Shown piece after piece: positions 42,013 through 52,194 of a stretch of DNA of 64,000 nt (the first letter of the stretch is position 1; each line of letters starts with the position of its first letter). A program made the translations under genes and the position numbers. The stretch spans positions 1 through 64,000 of the forward strand of contig NZ_JAGPYK010000027.1 of the NCBI RefSeq assembly GCF_018070045.1, read 5' to 3'. The notes under the pieces are model-generated. The model saw only the letters and a list, made by a program, of their open reading frames with translations, searched no databases and was not told the origin of the DNA. Origin of the DNA: Micromonospora sp. U21 (GTDB taxonomy: Bacteria; Actinomycetota; Actinomycetes; Mycobacteriales; Micromonosporaceae).

Positions 42013-45000
42013 TCACAGGTGGGCTCGCAGGTAGGTGCCGGCCGCAAGCAACTGGGTGCGTGCCTGCTCGTCGGCGACGGTACGGGCGAACGTCGCGAAC
42101 CGGTCGAGTGCGGCTTCGGCCGGCGGCTTCTGCCCGGCCTTCGCCATGCGCTCGGCCACCTTGAGCTGGCTCTTCAGGGCAGCCTCCCGGTGGGGCAGGA
42201 TCAGCCCCTCCGCGCGGTACCGGTCGATGAGTGCCTCGGTGTTCGCAAACGTCGCGAACACCTCGAACGACGCCGTCGACTCGACTTCATTGCCCGCCTT
42301 GTCGGTCGCGACCGCGGTTACCTGGTGGGTGCCGGCGGTCGGCGCGACCGCCGCCGTGACCGGTTCGCCGTCGAGCCGTACGACGACAGACGCGACGCCA
42401 GATGCTGGGTCCTTCGCCGATGCGGAGATCGGCAACATCTTGCCCAGCTGGTAGGAGCCGCCGTCCGTCACCCCGTCGAACGACACCACGGGTGCCGTCG
42501 AGTCGACCCGCAGCGTCACGGCTGACTCCGGCGAGGTGTTGCCCGCCTCGTCGACGGCCCGGAACCGCAGCTCGTGCGTGCCGTCCGCGGTCACCTTCAC
42601 CGGTTCCCGGTAGTCGGCCCACTCGCCGTCGCCGACGGCGTAGGAGATGCCGACCGGGCCGGTGCGGTTGTCCGTCCCGGTGGCCGACACGGTGACCGGC
42701 GAGACGTACCAGCCGTCCTCGCCGTTCGGCGCGGCCGGGTCGACCGTCACCGACACCGTTGGCGGCGTGGTGTCGACCACCCGGAAGTAGTCGAACGCCA
42801 CCGTCACCGGCGACACCTGCTCCGGGCCGAGCGCGAGCAGACCGACCGACGTCATCGCGGCGTCGTTGGTCACCGGGTCACCCAGCGAGGTCCAGTTGAC
42901 CCCGCCGTCGCTGATCTCGGCCGAGTAGGCGTTCCCGGTCCGCTTCAGCCGCAGGTCGTACCAGCCGCTCTCGGTCGCCTCGGCGACGTCGATCGACAGG
43001 TTGCCGCCGTTGCCGAACTCCCCGTTGCGCTCGGAGACCAGTTCGGCCCGTAGATCGGTCGGCGAGCCACTGGCGTTCGTCGCCACCACGTCGAACTTCA
43101 CGTAGTTGTCGTCATCGGCATACACCAGGAACCCGGCCAGCTGCCAACGGTGCAGCATCGTCGGCGTCAACCGGGTCTGGATCGTCCAGTCGCCATCGGG
43201 CAGGTCCTGGAGGATGAAGTTGCGCGGCGCTTGCGTGTTGCCGCCGTTGATGTCGCCCGACTGCGTCTCGATGCGCAGCTGGCCGTCGGTCACCGCGGCC
43301 TTTGACGAGTCGTAGCGCACCACGGCGTCCCACCGGCAGCCGTCGAGCGCGTCGCCGTCGAACTCGTCGGTCGGCCCGCGCACGCCGTCGTCGGTCGAGT
43401 CGGGTGTGACGGTGAAGTGGTCGAACACCGCGTCGACCGCGGTGGCCGCCGTGTCGCCGGCGGCCATCAGGCCGATCGTGGCGCTCGGAATCACCGTAGC
43501 TTCGCCGGCCATCGCGGTCCAGGTGCTGCCGTCGGTCGAGTACGCGGCGGTCAGCTTCGACCCGTCGCTGACCAACCGCAGGTGGACGGCCTCCGGGAAG
43601 TCGGCGGGCACCTCCACGGTGGCATGCCATCTGCGGGTGCCTGCCGATTCCGTCTGGAACTCGAGGATCCGACCGCCGGACGAGTTACGGGTGAAAGCCA
43701 CCTTCACGTAGTCGTTGTCGCTGCCGTGCATCAGCAACCCGGCGCGCTGCCACTCCCGGCTGTGTTCGATCGCCACCTTCGTCTCGACCGTCCAGGCACC
43801 GGCCCGTGCCGGCTGGCCGACGTAGCTGATCGGGCCGGTCGTATCCTCGTTGATGTCACCGTTGGTCACCGGCAGCGCCAGGGCTCCCTCCGCTACCCGC
43901 ACCGGCATGTTCGGCGCGTTGCGCACCACCGTCCAGCGGGTGGTGGCGAGCGCCGTGCCGTCGAAGGTGTCCGAGCCCTTGACGACGCACCCCGGTCCCG
44001 GCTCGGGCTCGGGATCCGGCCCGGGATGAATCACCTCGTCCACCAGGCTGAACCCGGAGAACTCCGCCTCGCTGGTGGCCGACATGCTGTGTGCGGTCAC
44101 CGCGAGCCCGATGTCCTGCGGGCTCACCGCGCCGGGCAGCGTCACCGGGTCGCCGACCCCGGTGAAGGTCACGCCGTCCTTGCTCCAGTAGCCGTAGTAC
44201 TGGTTGCCGTCGCGCACGATCCGCACCCATGCCGGGTAGTTCGTGGTGCTGACGCCGGTGCTGGCGTCAAGCTGCCCGTTGCCGTCGGTGTCGCGCAGCC
44301 ACTCGAAGCCGAGTCCGGCCCGCATCGTCATCGCCGCGTAGCCGGGCGAGGTGCCGGGCTGGGTGACGTCGTTGCGGACGATGAGCCCGGCCTTGGCGGA
44401 GGGGTTGGAGTTGGTCTGCCGTTCGATCTTCACCGTGGCGGTCCACTGGTTGCCGGCGGCGGCCGGGAGGTACACCGAGCCGTACTGGTCGGTGCCCTGC
44501 CACATGTTCCCGCCGCCGGAGTTGATCACCCAGGTGTCGGTGTCCGGCCGGTCGTACGTGGCGTTGGTGTTGCTGAAGGTCTGCCAGTCGCCGTACAGGT
44601 CGCCGACCTCCACCTCGACGATGCGGGAGGTGCTGCTGGTGCCCATGTCGTTGGTGGCGACCGCGGTCAGCCGGTAGCGCTGCTCGGTCGTGGCATTCCA
44701 GGTGAGCGCGTACGGCGCCGTGGTGTCGGTGCCGATCGAGGTGTCGCCGGCGAAGAACTCGACCTTCGTGATCGTGTTCTCCGCGTCGCTCGCGTCGGCG
44801 GTGACCTGGATCGCCCCAGGCTCCAGTTCGTCATCCGGAGTCGGGGCGGTCACCGTGACCTTCGGCTTGCTCGTCGGTGAGACGCCCTTGCCGTCGGCCT
44901 CGATGAAGTTCAGCCGCCGCTCCCCCGCGCCGGGGAACACCGCGTACAGGACGAACGTCTCGCCCGGGTCGGTGACGGCGACCGGTACGTCCACGTAGCC

Positions 45001-48000
45001 GCCGGCGGTGGTCGCCGGCACCTGGGCGGCGCCAAGAAGGGCGCCGTCGGGTGCGCCGCGGCGCAGCTCGACGGTGCCCGCGCCGGCCGCGCTGACGCGC
45101 AGGACCAGCTTGTCGACGCCGCGCAGGTTCACCGGGTCGTACGACGCCCAGGCACCGTTCTGGCCGGTGATGGCGTTGGCGTGGCCCTCCACGTCCCGCG
45201 ACGGCGCCACGGTGACGCCCTGGGAGGCCTCGAAGAACTCCGCCTCCCGCTGCTTCGAGAAGAGCAGGGTGGTGTCCGACCCGGTGAGCGGCGGGATGCC
45301 GCCGGGGCCGCCGGAGTCGGTGTAGCGGCCGTCGAGGGCGTAGAAGACGTTCATGTCGTCGCTGTGCCCGCCGCCCAGCGAGGCGGCCACCGTGCCGGTC
45401 CGCCCGTGCAGCGGTTCGGCGGGGTGGGCGTGCTCGTCGTGGCCGAGCGCCGGTTGGATGACCACGTCGGCGTCGTCGATCTGGGTGTCCTCGGCGTCGG
45501 TGACCTTCAGGTTCCAGCTGATCTCATCACCGAAGTCGAAGAACGCGCCGGTCGGCGGCAGCTCGAAACGCACCTCGGGCCGCTTATTGCCGGCCGTGAT
45601 CGGCACCGTCGTGGTGCCGGTCTTGCCGTGCGGGTCGGTCACCGTGAGCCGCGGGTTGTAGACGCCGTTGTCGGTGTACGTGTGGGTCGGCGCCCGGTCA
45701 GTCGAGTCGACCGTGCCGTTGCCGTCGAAGTCCCACGCGTACGTCAGCGGCTCACCCTCCGGGTCGGACGACGGCCCACCGTCAAAGCGCACCTCAATTG
45801 GCGCGGGCCCGGAGTCCGGCGTGGCCGTGACCTTCGCCTCGGGCGAGCGCGAGCCGGAGATGTAGTCGATGCGGTACAGGCCCGAGTTGGGGTTGTCGCG
45901 GCCGAAGCCGCCACCCCAGTCGAGCACGTACAGGGAGCCCTCGGGGCCGAACTTCGAGTCGATCGGCGCGAGGAACTGCTCCTGCGGCAGGAACGGGTTG
46001 ACCTTCTCCACGTTCCCGTTGTCGGTCGGGATGATCGAGTACATCTTGTTGCGAGACCACTCGTAGAAGAACGGCTTGCCGTCGTAGTACGCCGGGAACT
46101 TCGTGTCCGACTCCAGCTCCGGGTCGTACTGGTAGAACGGCCCGCCCATCGGCGCGAGGCCACCGCCCTGCGGGATGACCGACGGCACCGAGGACCGCTG
46201 GTAGCCGTACCACATCTTGGCCGGCTTCGCCGCCGGCAACTGCGCGAGGCCGGTGTTGCGGATCGAGTCGTTGACCGGGTTGGCGCAGTCGAAGTACGCG
46301 CCCACCGTGACCGGGTTGGTGCGGTAGTCGACGTCCCGGAACGGTTCGTTGTTGCCCATGCACAGCGGCCAGCCGTAGAAGCCGGGCTCGGTGATGAGGT
46401 TCCACTCGGCGATGCCCGCGGGACCGCGGTCGGGGTTGTCGCTGCCGTTGTCCGGTGAGTAGTCGGCCATGCCCAGGGCACCGGTCTGCGGGTCGATCGA
46501 GAATCGGAATGGGTTGCGGAAGCCCATCGCGTAGATCTCCAGGCGAGTCTTCTCGGTGCCCGGCGGGAACATGTTGCCCTCGGGGATGGTGTAGGTGCCG
46601 TCCGGCTCCGGGTGGATCCGCAGGATCTTGCCGCGCAGGTCGTTGGTGTTGGCCGAGGTTTCCCGCGCGTCGTGGAAGGTGCCGTCCCGCTCAGACAGGG
46701 GCGCGTAGCCGCCGGACGGCTCGGAGTGCGGGTTCACGTCGTCGCCCACGCCGAGGTACAGGTTGCCGTCGAGGCCGAAGTCCAAGCCGCCGCCGGTGTG
46801 CCCTGGCTCGTCGGGCAGCCGTCGCGCGGGCACCTCCAGCAGCACCTTCTCGCTGGCCCGGTCGATTTGGGAGCCCTCGCCGACGGTCAGCCGGGACAGC
46901 CGGTTGACGAAGTTGGCCGGGTTCGTGTCGTCGCTACTTGCCGGCGAGTAGTAGATGTAGAGATGGCCGTTTTCCGCGAAGTTCGGGTCGAGCGCGATGC
47001 CCAGCAGGCCGTCTTCGCCGCCGGAGTACACCGGGATGGTGATGGCGGTCGACGTGGTCCGGGTACGCGGGTCGTATACCCGAATCTCGCCGCGGACGAG
47101 CTCGGTGTAGAACGCCCGGCCGTCCGGCGCGACGTCCATGGCGTACGGGGCGCTGGTGTTCTGGTCCAGCGGCACGCGCTCAAACTTGTCCCACGTCGTC
47201 CCGCCGCAGTCACCCTGAACCGTGCCGGCCGCCCACTTCACACCGCCGGTGATGTGCTGCACGAGCTGCGCCTCGCCGGTGTAGTGCGCGCCGAAGTGGC
47301 CCATGCCGGTCATCCAGGCGCGGCCGCCGTCGTACGGCTTGCACCAGGAGATCGGGTGGTCGTAGCCCATGGCGTTGCCGCCCGGGTCGTACGTTGTCTC
47401 GTCCATCGTGGCGAGCACGTGTGCATCGCCGCGGACGTTGAGCGCGTAGTTGTACCACTCGTCGGCGCGCTGCCAGCGCTGCGGCAGGTGACTGGTCGAC
47501 GGGTGGGCGTGGTCCTCGACGCGGACGGTGCCTGGCAGGCCGGGGCTGCTGCCGGTGGCGGCGTGGCCGGGCATCAGCGTGCCGATCATGCTGTCCCACC
47601 ACGCGTAGTTCCCGCGCATGTCGGTCGCGTTATGGATGGAGACGATGCCGTGGCCGGCCTGCATGTACCGCTCCATGGCCGCCTTCTGGTCGGCGGTCCA
47701 CGGGTCTCCGGAGGCCTGGAACATCACCAGAGCGTCGAAGTGCGCGAGGTCCTCGTCGTTGAAGATCGACGAGTCCTCGGTGTGCTCGGAGGTGATGCCG
47801 GCGTCGGCGAAGGCGGCCTGCAGGACGGGAACGCCCTGCTCGATCGCCTCGGTGTGCCGGAACTGGGTGGTCTTGGTGAAGATCAGCACGTGGGCATCGC
47901 CGTGGGCGCCCGGGTGGGCAGCCGCCGGCGCCGGGTTGATCATGGACATCGCGAGCGCGGCGGCGATCGACATCGCGAGTAGCCGTCCCCATCGGGGACG

Positions 48001-48015
48001 CCGGGTCACGTTCAT
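42013..48015 (-). CDS. Giant secreted ThuA / glucose-sorbosone dehydrogenase / PKD / Ig / FIMAH protein, 2000 aa
   Basis: ATG 48015 with AGGAGG 11 bp upstream; signal peptide to about residue 33. Order: ThuA domain (41-270, uninterrupted), glucose/sorbosone dehydrogenase propeller (about 285-690; GEDGLLGIALDPNFAENGH, GGGLDFGLDGNLYLGVGDD, NDLRGKILRIHPEPDG), PKD (about 700-785), a CBM6-like beta domain (about 885-1010), Ig-like (about 1015-1095), three laminin-G/DUF1349-like modules (about 1105-1265, 1290-1465, 1480-1655), Ig-like repeats (about 1660-1840) and a C-terminal helical FIMAH-like domain (last 71 residues). Likely an extracellular, polymer-bound sugar oxidoreductase. It is the last gene of the ABC/isomerase operon and has no lesion over 6 kb. 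Confidence 0.9.
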   Translation of the reverse strand: MNVTRRPRWGRLLAMSIAAALAMSMINPAPAAAHPGAHGDAHVLIFTKTTQFRHTEAIEQGVPVLQAAFADAGITSEHTEDSSIFNDEDLAHFDALVMFQASGDPWTADQKAAMERYMQAGHGIVSIHNATDMRGNYAWWDSMIGTLMPGHAATGSSPGLPGTVRVEDHAHPSTSHLPQRWQRADEWYNYALNVRGDAHVLATMDETTYDPGGNAMGYDHPISWCKPYDGGRAWMTGMGHFGAHYTGEAQLVQHITGGVKWAAGTVQGDCGGTTWDKFERVPLDQNTSAPYAMDVAPDGRAFYTELVRGEIRVYDPRTRTTSTAITIPVYSGGEDGLLGIALDPNFAENGHLYIYYSPASSDDTNPANFVNRLSRLTVGEGSQIDRASEKVLLEVPARRLPDEPGHTGGGLDFGLDGNLYLGVGDDVNPHSEPSGGYAPLSERDGTFHDARETSANTNDLRGKILRIHPEPDGTYTIPEGNMFPPGTEKTRLEIYAMGFRNPFRFSIDPQTGALGMADYSPDNGSDNPDRGPAGIAEWNLITEPGFYGWPLCMGNNEPFRDVDYRTNPVTVGAYFDCANPVNDSIRNTGLAQLPAAKPAKMWYGYQRSSVPSVIPQGGGLAPMGGPFYQYDPELESDTKFPAYYDGKPFFYEWSRNKMYSIIPTDNGNVEKVNPFLPQEQFLAPIDSKFGPEGSLYVLDWGGGFGRDNPNSGLYRIDYISGSRSPEAKVTATPDSGPAPIEVRFDGGPSSDPEGEPLTYAWDFDGNGTVDSTDRAPTHTYTDNGVYNPRLTVTDPHGKTGTTTVPITAGNKRPEVRFELPPTGAFFDFGDEISWNLKVTDAEDTQIDDADVVIQPALGHDEHAHPAEPLHGRTGTVAASLGGGHSDDMNVFYALDGRYTDSGGPGGIPPLTGSDTTLLFSKQREAEFFEASQGVTVAPSRDVEGHANAITGQNGAWASYDPVNLRGVDKLVLRVSAAGAGTVELRRGAPDGALLGAAQVPATTAGGYVDVPVAVTDPGETFVLYAVFPGAGERRLNFIEADGKGVSPTSKPKVTVTAPTPDDELEPGAIQVTADASDAENTITKVEFFAGDTSIGTDTTAPYALTWNATTEQRYRLTAVATNDMGTSSTSRIVEVEVGDLYGDWQTFSNTNATYDRPDTDTWVINSGGGNMWQGTDQYGSVYLPAAAGNQWTATVKIERQTNSNPSAKAGLIVRNDVTQPGTSPGYAAMTMRAGLGFEWLRDTDGNGQLDASTGVSTTNYPAWVRIVRDGNQYYGYWSKDGVTFTGVGDPVTLPGAVSPQDIGLAVTAHSMSATSEAEFSGFSLVDEVIHPGPDPEPEPGPGCVVKGSDTFDGTALATTRWTVVRNAPNMPVRVAEGALALPVTNGDINEDTTGPISYVGQPARAGAWTVETKVAIEHSREWQRAGLLMHGSDNDYVKVAFTRNSSGGRILEFQTESAGTRRWHATVEVPADFPEAVHLRLVSDGSKLTAAYSTDGSTWTAMAGEATVIPSATIGLMAAGDTAATAVDAVFDHFTVTPDSTDDGVRGPTDEFDGDALDGCRWDAVVRYDSSKAAVTDGQLRIETQSGDINGGNTQAPRNFILQDLPDGDWTIQTRLTPTMLHRWQLAGFLVYADDDNYVKFDVVATNASGSPTDLRAELVSERNGEFGNGGNLSIDVAEATESGWYDLRLKRTGNAYSAEISDGGVNWTSLGDPVTNDAAMTSVGLLALGPEQVSPVTVAFDYFRVVDTTPPTVSVTVDPAAPNGEDGWYVSPVTVSATGTDNRTGPVGISYAVGDGEWADYREPVKVTADGTHELRFRAVDEAGNTSPESAVTLRVDSTAPVVSFDGVTDGGSYQLGKMLPISASAKDPASGVASVVVRLDGEPVTAAVAPTAGTHQVTAVATDKAGNEVESTASFEVFATFANTEALIDRYRAEGLILPHREAALKSQLKVAERMAKAGQKPPAEAALDRFATFARTVADEQARTQLLAAGTYLRAHL

Positions 48016-48114
48016 GGGGTGCGGAACCTCCTGGGACGCGCGAGGAACTGATGCTGTCGTGACCAGGCGGCGTGCCGGCGCCGTCGGGCTGTACGGAGCG
48101 CGGGTTTGTCGGAT

Positions 48115-48966
48115 CTACGGCATCACCGCCCGCAGGAACGTCAGGCCGTCCACGGCGATCGCGTCCTGGCTGTCGGCGAGCGGTCGCCAGATGGAGGCGG
48201 CGGTGGCGATCGTTGCGTTCTCCGCGGTGAACGACTCGATGCACAGCGGGCCGGTGTAGCCGGTCTCGTCGATCGCGGCGATGATGGCCGGCCAGTCCAG
48301 GTGGTCGGTGCCGGGTGTGCCCCGGTCGTTGCCGCAGACCTGGACATGTGCCACTCGGCCGGCGGCCGCGCGGATCGCCGCCCGGATGTCGGTCTCCTCG
48401 ATGTTCTGGTGGTAGAGGTCGAGCGCGACCCCGCAGTGCGGCAGGTCGCCGATCGCCTCGACGGTCTGGCCGACGGTGTTGAGCAAGCTTGTCTCGTAGC
48501 GGTTGAGCGGCTCGACGCCCACCGTGACCCCGGCCGCACCGGCGTGCACGACGACCGGGGCGAGGTTCTCCCGCAGCTGAGCGTAGGCCGCGGCCCGCTC
48601 GGCCGGGGACAGCCGCCAGGTGCGGCCGACCGACGTGTACGCCGGTCCGGCGATCACCGGTGAGCCGACCGTCGCGGCGACGTCCACCACCGTGCGCAAG
48701 TAGTCCTGGGTGGACCGGACGGTGGCCTCGTCCGCCGCGACGAGTTCACGGCCGGGTGGCATGACGAGGCAGACGGTGGCACCGAGGCCGTGGTCGGCGA
48801 GCACCTGGGCGGCCTGCTTCGGGTCCCAGTCCCCCGGGTTCTCGACGGGGAGTTCGAGCACGTCGAAGCCCCACCCCGCGACCTTGGCCGCGAGGGCGGC
48901 CAAGGCCGCGTCGGTCAGCGGCGAGGTCCACACCCAGGTGTTGACCCCGAGCGGACGTCCGGTCAC
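48115..48966 (-). CDS. Cytoplasmic sugar isomerase/epimerase-like TIM barrel
   Basis: GTG 48966 overlaps the binding-protein stop (GTGA). 283 residues without signal peptide, the xylose-isomerase-like barrel fold: GVNTWVWTSPLTD, VLELPVENP, GVTVGVEPLNRYETSLLNT (Glu ligand), GVALDLYHQNIEE (Asp and His), AHVQVCGNDRGTPG and LCIESFTAEN (final Glu). These match D-tagatose/ribulose-3-epimerase-like and 3-keto-sugar isomerase relatives. The operon setting with an importer and a Gfo/Idh oxidoreductase suggests it acts on an imported, possibly oxidised, sugar. It is cytoplasmic, unlike the exported homologue at 19821. Confidence 0.87.
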   Translation of the reverse strand: MTGRPLGVNTWVWTSPLTDAALAALAAKVAGWGFDVLELPVENPGDWDPKQAAQVLADHGLGATVCLVMPPGRELVAADEATVRSTQDYLRTVVDVAATVGSPVIAGPAYTSVGRTWRLSPAERAAAYAQLRENLAPVVVHAGAAGVTVGVEPLNRYETSLLNTVGQTVEAIGDLPHCGVALDLYHQNIEETDIRAAIRAAAGRVAHVQVCGNDRGTPGTDHLDWPAIIAAIDETGYTGPLCIESFTAENATIATAASIWRPLADSQDAIAVDGLTFLRAVMP

Positions 48967-50135
48967 TTCCACGGCCCTGGGTAGCCCGGCATACCCTCGC
49001 AGCCGCACATCGCGTAGTGCAGCGGCGGCATGTCCTGCTTGACGTACTCCCGGACGTTGTCGCTGGTGATCCGCGGCTGCGGCAGCACCCACTCCTTCGG
49101 CACCTGCTCGCCCTTGAGGATCTTCACGGCGGCGACGACGGGGGTACGCCACTGGTAGGTGGGGTAGGTCGGCGCGATCGCGTTCAGGCCCTCGTCGACC
49201 CAGAGCCGCAGGAAGTCCTGCTGGTCCTCACCGACGATGGCGGGCACGTCGACGCCGGCGTCCTGGAACGCCTCGGCCGCGGCGACGGCAGTCGCGCCGG
49301 CGTCCATCCACACACCGTCGATCTTCCCTTCACGCTGGATGTAGTCGGACACGATGCTCTTGGTCTTGGCTGCGTCACCGTCGGTGAACTCCACCCCGAC
49401 CACGTCGAGTTCGGTGCCACCGAAGATCTCGTTGGCGGCCGCCCACCGCTGCTCGAGCACGTCCACGCCGGGCAGGATGCGCAGGGCGAGGATCTTGCCG
49501 CCGGGCTTGACCTTCTCCTTGAGAAACTCGGCGCCGTCGGCGCCGAAGGCGAACCCGCCGATGGGATGGATGAAGGTGACCGGGCAGGTGGTGTTGACGC
49601 CCCGGTCGAACACGATCACGGGTACGCCGGTGCCGCACGCCTGCTCGACGGCGGGCGTCAGGGTGGCGGTGGTGTTCGGCGAGATGATGATCGCGGAGCA
49701 GTTGCGACCGGACAGCGACTGAATGTCGCTGACCTGCTTGTCGTCCTTGGCCTCCGCGTCCAACACGACGAAGTCGGTGATCTCCGGGTGCAGCTTCACC
49801 TCCTGCTGCATGGTCTTGAAGCCCACCTGCCGCCACGGGTTGTTCACGGCGGCGTTGGAGAAGCAGAGGGTGTATTTCCCGCCCGGCTTGGCGAACTTCG
49901 CCGTGTCGGCCATCTGCGGCTCGAGCATCTGCTCCCACGGCTTGCCGTTCGGGCCCTGCGGTGTGGCGTTACGGAAGGCGAGCTGACGGTCGTACTCGGC
50001 CTGGTCGAAGAACTCCGACTTGGGGCTGTCGGAGCTGGGTGATCCGCCGCTCGAGGGCTCGTCGGGCAGATCGCTCGAACAGCCGGCGAGGGCGAGCATC
50101 CCCGCCGCGGCCACCAGGGCCCATCTTCTCGTCAT
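48963..50135 (-). CDS. Sugar ABC transporter substrate-binding lipoprotein
   Basis: ATG 50135 with GGAG upstream; lipobox LAGC (residues 16-19) and a Ser/Asp/Gly-rich linker. The mature protein is a periplasmic-binding-protein type 1 fold of the ribose/rhizopine class (YTLCFSNAAVNNPWRQVGF, IIISPNTTATLTPAVEQACG, PVIVFDRGVNTTCPVTF, GVWMDAGATAVAAAEAFQ). Of 390 residues, the C-terminus holds three Cys (YAMCGCEG). It is the external receptor of the importer encoded by the next three genes, 32 bp from the permease. Confidence 0.92.
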   Translation of the reverse strand: MTRRWALVAAAGMLALAGCSSDLPDEPSSGGSPSSDSPKSEFFDQAEYDRQLAFRNATPQGPNGKPWEQMLEPQMADTAKFAKPGGKYTLCFSNAAVNNPWRQVGFKTMQQEVKLHPEITDFVVLDAEAKDDKQVSDIQSLSGRNCSAIIISPNTTATLTPAVEQACGTGVPVIVFDRGVNTTCPVTFIHPIGGFAFGADGAEFLKEKVKPGGKILALRILPGVDVLEQRWAAANEIFGGTELDVVGVEFTDGDAAKTKSIVSDYIQREGKIDGVWMDAGATAVAAAEAFQDAGVDVPAIVGEDQQDFLRLWVDEGLNAIAPTYPTYQWRTPVVAAVKILKGEQVPKEWVLPQPRITSDNVREYVKQDMPPLHYAMCGCEGMPGYPGPWK

Positions 50136-50167
50136 TGTCTTCGATCTCCTTACCAGTCGAGGGGACG

Positions 50168-51172
50168 TCAGGAGGAAACGGGTTGCACGCTGTTTCGGTG
50201 TTTCGGCCACAGCCGCAGCCGTTGCCGCAGGCCACCGCCGAGAGCGGCGTACGCGACGGCGGCGATGATGATCACGCCCTGGACGGCCGACTCGAGGGCG
50301 CCGCTCACGCCGAGCAGGTTCAGCAGCGTGAAGAGCGCCTCCAGGGAGAGCGCGCCGGCGGCGGCCGCGACGACCGACCCGCGCCCGCCGCCGAGGAGTA
50401 CGCCACCCAGCACGACCGCGGTGATCGCACGGAATTCCAGGCCCTCGCCGACCTGCGCCGAGACGCCGGCGAAGCCACCGAACAGGATCGCGGCGATCGC
50501 GGCGAGCAGGCCGGACAGGACGAACGCGAGCAACCGGAGCCGGTCGACCTGACCGCCGGAGAGCCGTACGGCGGCGTCGTTGTCGCCGACCGCCACCAAC
50601 GCCCGGCCGGTGCCGCTGCGCATGAACAGCGCCGCGGCAACCAGAATGGCCAGCAGGATCAGCACCGACCAGGGGACCTCGCCGAGCACCGGAACGTCCA
50701 AGGCGCCCCGCCCGAACGTCCGGAAGCCTGTGGACAGCGCACCCCGGGGAGCGCCGCCGGTCCACAGGAAGGTCGCGCCGTCGAGCACGAGCAGCATGCC
50801 GAGGGTGACGATGAACGACGGCACCAGGAGCTTCGTCGTGACGAGCCCGTTGACCAGGCCGACCAACAGGCCGAACCCCAGCACGACGAGGATCACCCAC
50901 GTCGTCGCGGACTCGCTGCCGTCGATGAGGCGGGCCGCGATGACCACCCCGGCGGTCACCAGGGCGCCGACCGACAGGTCGAACCCGCCGGAGACGATGA
51001 CGAAGTACTGCCCGATCGCGAGGATCATCAGCGGCGCAGCCCGCTTGAGCAGCGCCAGGTAGCCGGCGGGCCCGTCGTAGGCCGGGCCGGCGATGGCCAG
51101 ACCGACGAGCAGCAGGAGCAGGACGACGAGCACCGGCGCGGTGCCCTCGGCCAGGCGTGGACGCCAGGTCAC
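50168..51172 (-). CDS. Ribose-type ABC transporter permease (second)
   Basis: GTG 51172 overlaps the previous stop by GTGA. 334 residues with about ten hydrophobic helices and the family signature GQYFVIVSGGFDLSVGALVT, VLGGVLLGGGRGSVV. It pairs with the permease at 51169-52194 to form a heterodimeric channel for the sugar ABC importer. The N-terminus is short and basic before the first helix. An upstream in-frame extension to 51493 lies within the other permease gene and is rejected. Confidence 0.92.
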   Translation of the reverse strand: MTWRPRLAEGTAPVLVVLLLLLVGLAIAGPAYDGPAGYLALLKRAAPLMILAIGQYFVIVSGGFDLSVGALVTAGVVIAARLIDGSESATTWVILVVLGFGLLVGLVNGLVTTKLLVPSFIVTLGMLLVLDGATFLWTGGAPRGALSTGFRTFGRGALDVPVLGEVPWSVLILLAILVAAALFMRSGTGRALVAVGDNDAAVRLSGGQVDRLRLLAFVLSGLLAAIAAILFGGFAGVSAQVGEGLEFRAITAVVLGGVLLGGGRGSVVAAAAGALSLEALFTLLNLLGVSGALESAVQGVIIIAAVAYAALGGGLRQRLRLWPKHRNSVQPVSS

Positions 51173-52194
51173 GTGAACCTCCGGCGGGCGCGATCGGCCA
51201 TCATGCGACGGGCGTAGAGCGCGACCGCGGTCACGAGGACGACACCGCGCACCACGTTCTTGAAGAACGGGTCGACCTCGAGGTCGTCGAAGATCGTGTC
51301 CAGGGTGGCCAGGATGAGGACGCCGCCGAGGGTGCCGACGACGCCGCCCCGGCCGCCGGCGAGCAGCGTTCCGCCGAGCACGACGGCGGCGATCGACTCC
51401 AGGTCGTAGCCGGCGTCGGTGCCGACGTACGGGGCGCCCGATCCGAGTCGACTGGCGAGGTAGATCCCGGTGAGGCCGGCGGCGACCGAGCACAGCACGT
51501 GCGCGGTGATGACGACCCGGCGGGTCGGCACTCCGGAGAGTCGGGCCACCTCCGTGTCACCACCGACGGCGTAGATGTGGTAGCCGGGACGGGTCCGCGT
51601 CAGGTACCACCAGGCGAGCGCGACCACGGCCAGCATGAGCAGCGCCGCGACCGGCACCGGCCCGATCCGGTCGTAGCCGAGGTGCTGGAAGCCGCGGGGA
51701 ACGTCGCCGGCCGGGCCGGTGTAGGTGTTCTCGAGGTAGCCCCGCAGGATCAGCGCCACGCCGAGTGTGGCGATGAACGCGTTGGCCCTCAGGACCGTGA
51801 TGATCAGACCGTTGACCAGACCGACGCCGGCGGCTACGGCGAGCGCGAGCAGCACGCCGGGCAGGACCATGCTCTCCCGCCCGGCCATCGTCTCCGCCGC
51901 GAGCAGCGAGGTGAGGCCGATCAGGTAGGCGACGGACAGATCGAGGGATCCGGTGAGGATCACCATTGTCTGGCCGACGGCGACGACGCCGAGCGCGGTG
52001 GCCCGGGTGAGGATGTTGAGGATGCCGGCTTGGTCGAGCAGGACCTCGCCCCGCAGCCCGACGAGGACACTGCCGACGACGAGCAGCGTGACGAGCGCGA
52101 GGTAGACGATGACGACCGGGGTGAACCGCCGGCGCACCGCCGGCCTGACGGCGCTCTGCCGGGCCGGGGAGATGTTCTCCTGAAGCGTGCTCAT
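51169..52194 (-). CDS. Ribose-type ABC transporter permease (first)
   Basis: ATG 52194 overlaps the ATPase stop (ATGA). 341 residues, about ten membrane helices, with GQTMVILTGSLDLSVAYLIG and VVLGGTLLAGGRGGVVG, the conserved loops of RbsC-type permeases that contact the ATPase. Sequence differs from the second permease over most of its length, so the two are old paralogues rather than a recent duplication. Confidence 0.92.
   Translation of the reverse strand: MSTLQENISPARQSAVRPAVRRRFTPVVIVYLALVTLLVVGSVLVGLRGEVLLDQAGILNILTRATALGVVAVGQTMVILTGSLDLSVAYLIGLTSLLAAETMAGRESMVLPGVLLALAVAAGVGLVNGLIITVLRANAFIATLGVALILRGYLENTYTGPAGDVPRGFQHLGYDRIGPVPVAALLMLAVVALAWWYLTRTRPGYHIYAVGGDTEVARLSGVPTRRVVITAHVLCSVAAGLTGIYLASRLGSGAPYVGTDAGYDLESIAAVVLGGTLLAGGRGGVVGTLGGVLILATLDTIFDDLEVDPFFKNVVRGVVLVTAVALYARRMMADRARRRFT

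Noticed and set aside
45181..48000. Long plus-strand frames opposite the 2000-aa gene
   Set aside because: Antisense shadows; the minus-strand protein has clear domains over the same interval.
50136..50900. N-terminal extension of the binding-protein frame to 50900
   Set aside because: It overlaps the permease gene, and the lipoprotein signal starts at 50135.
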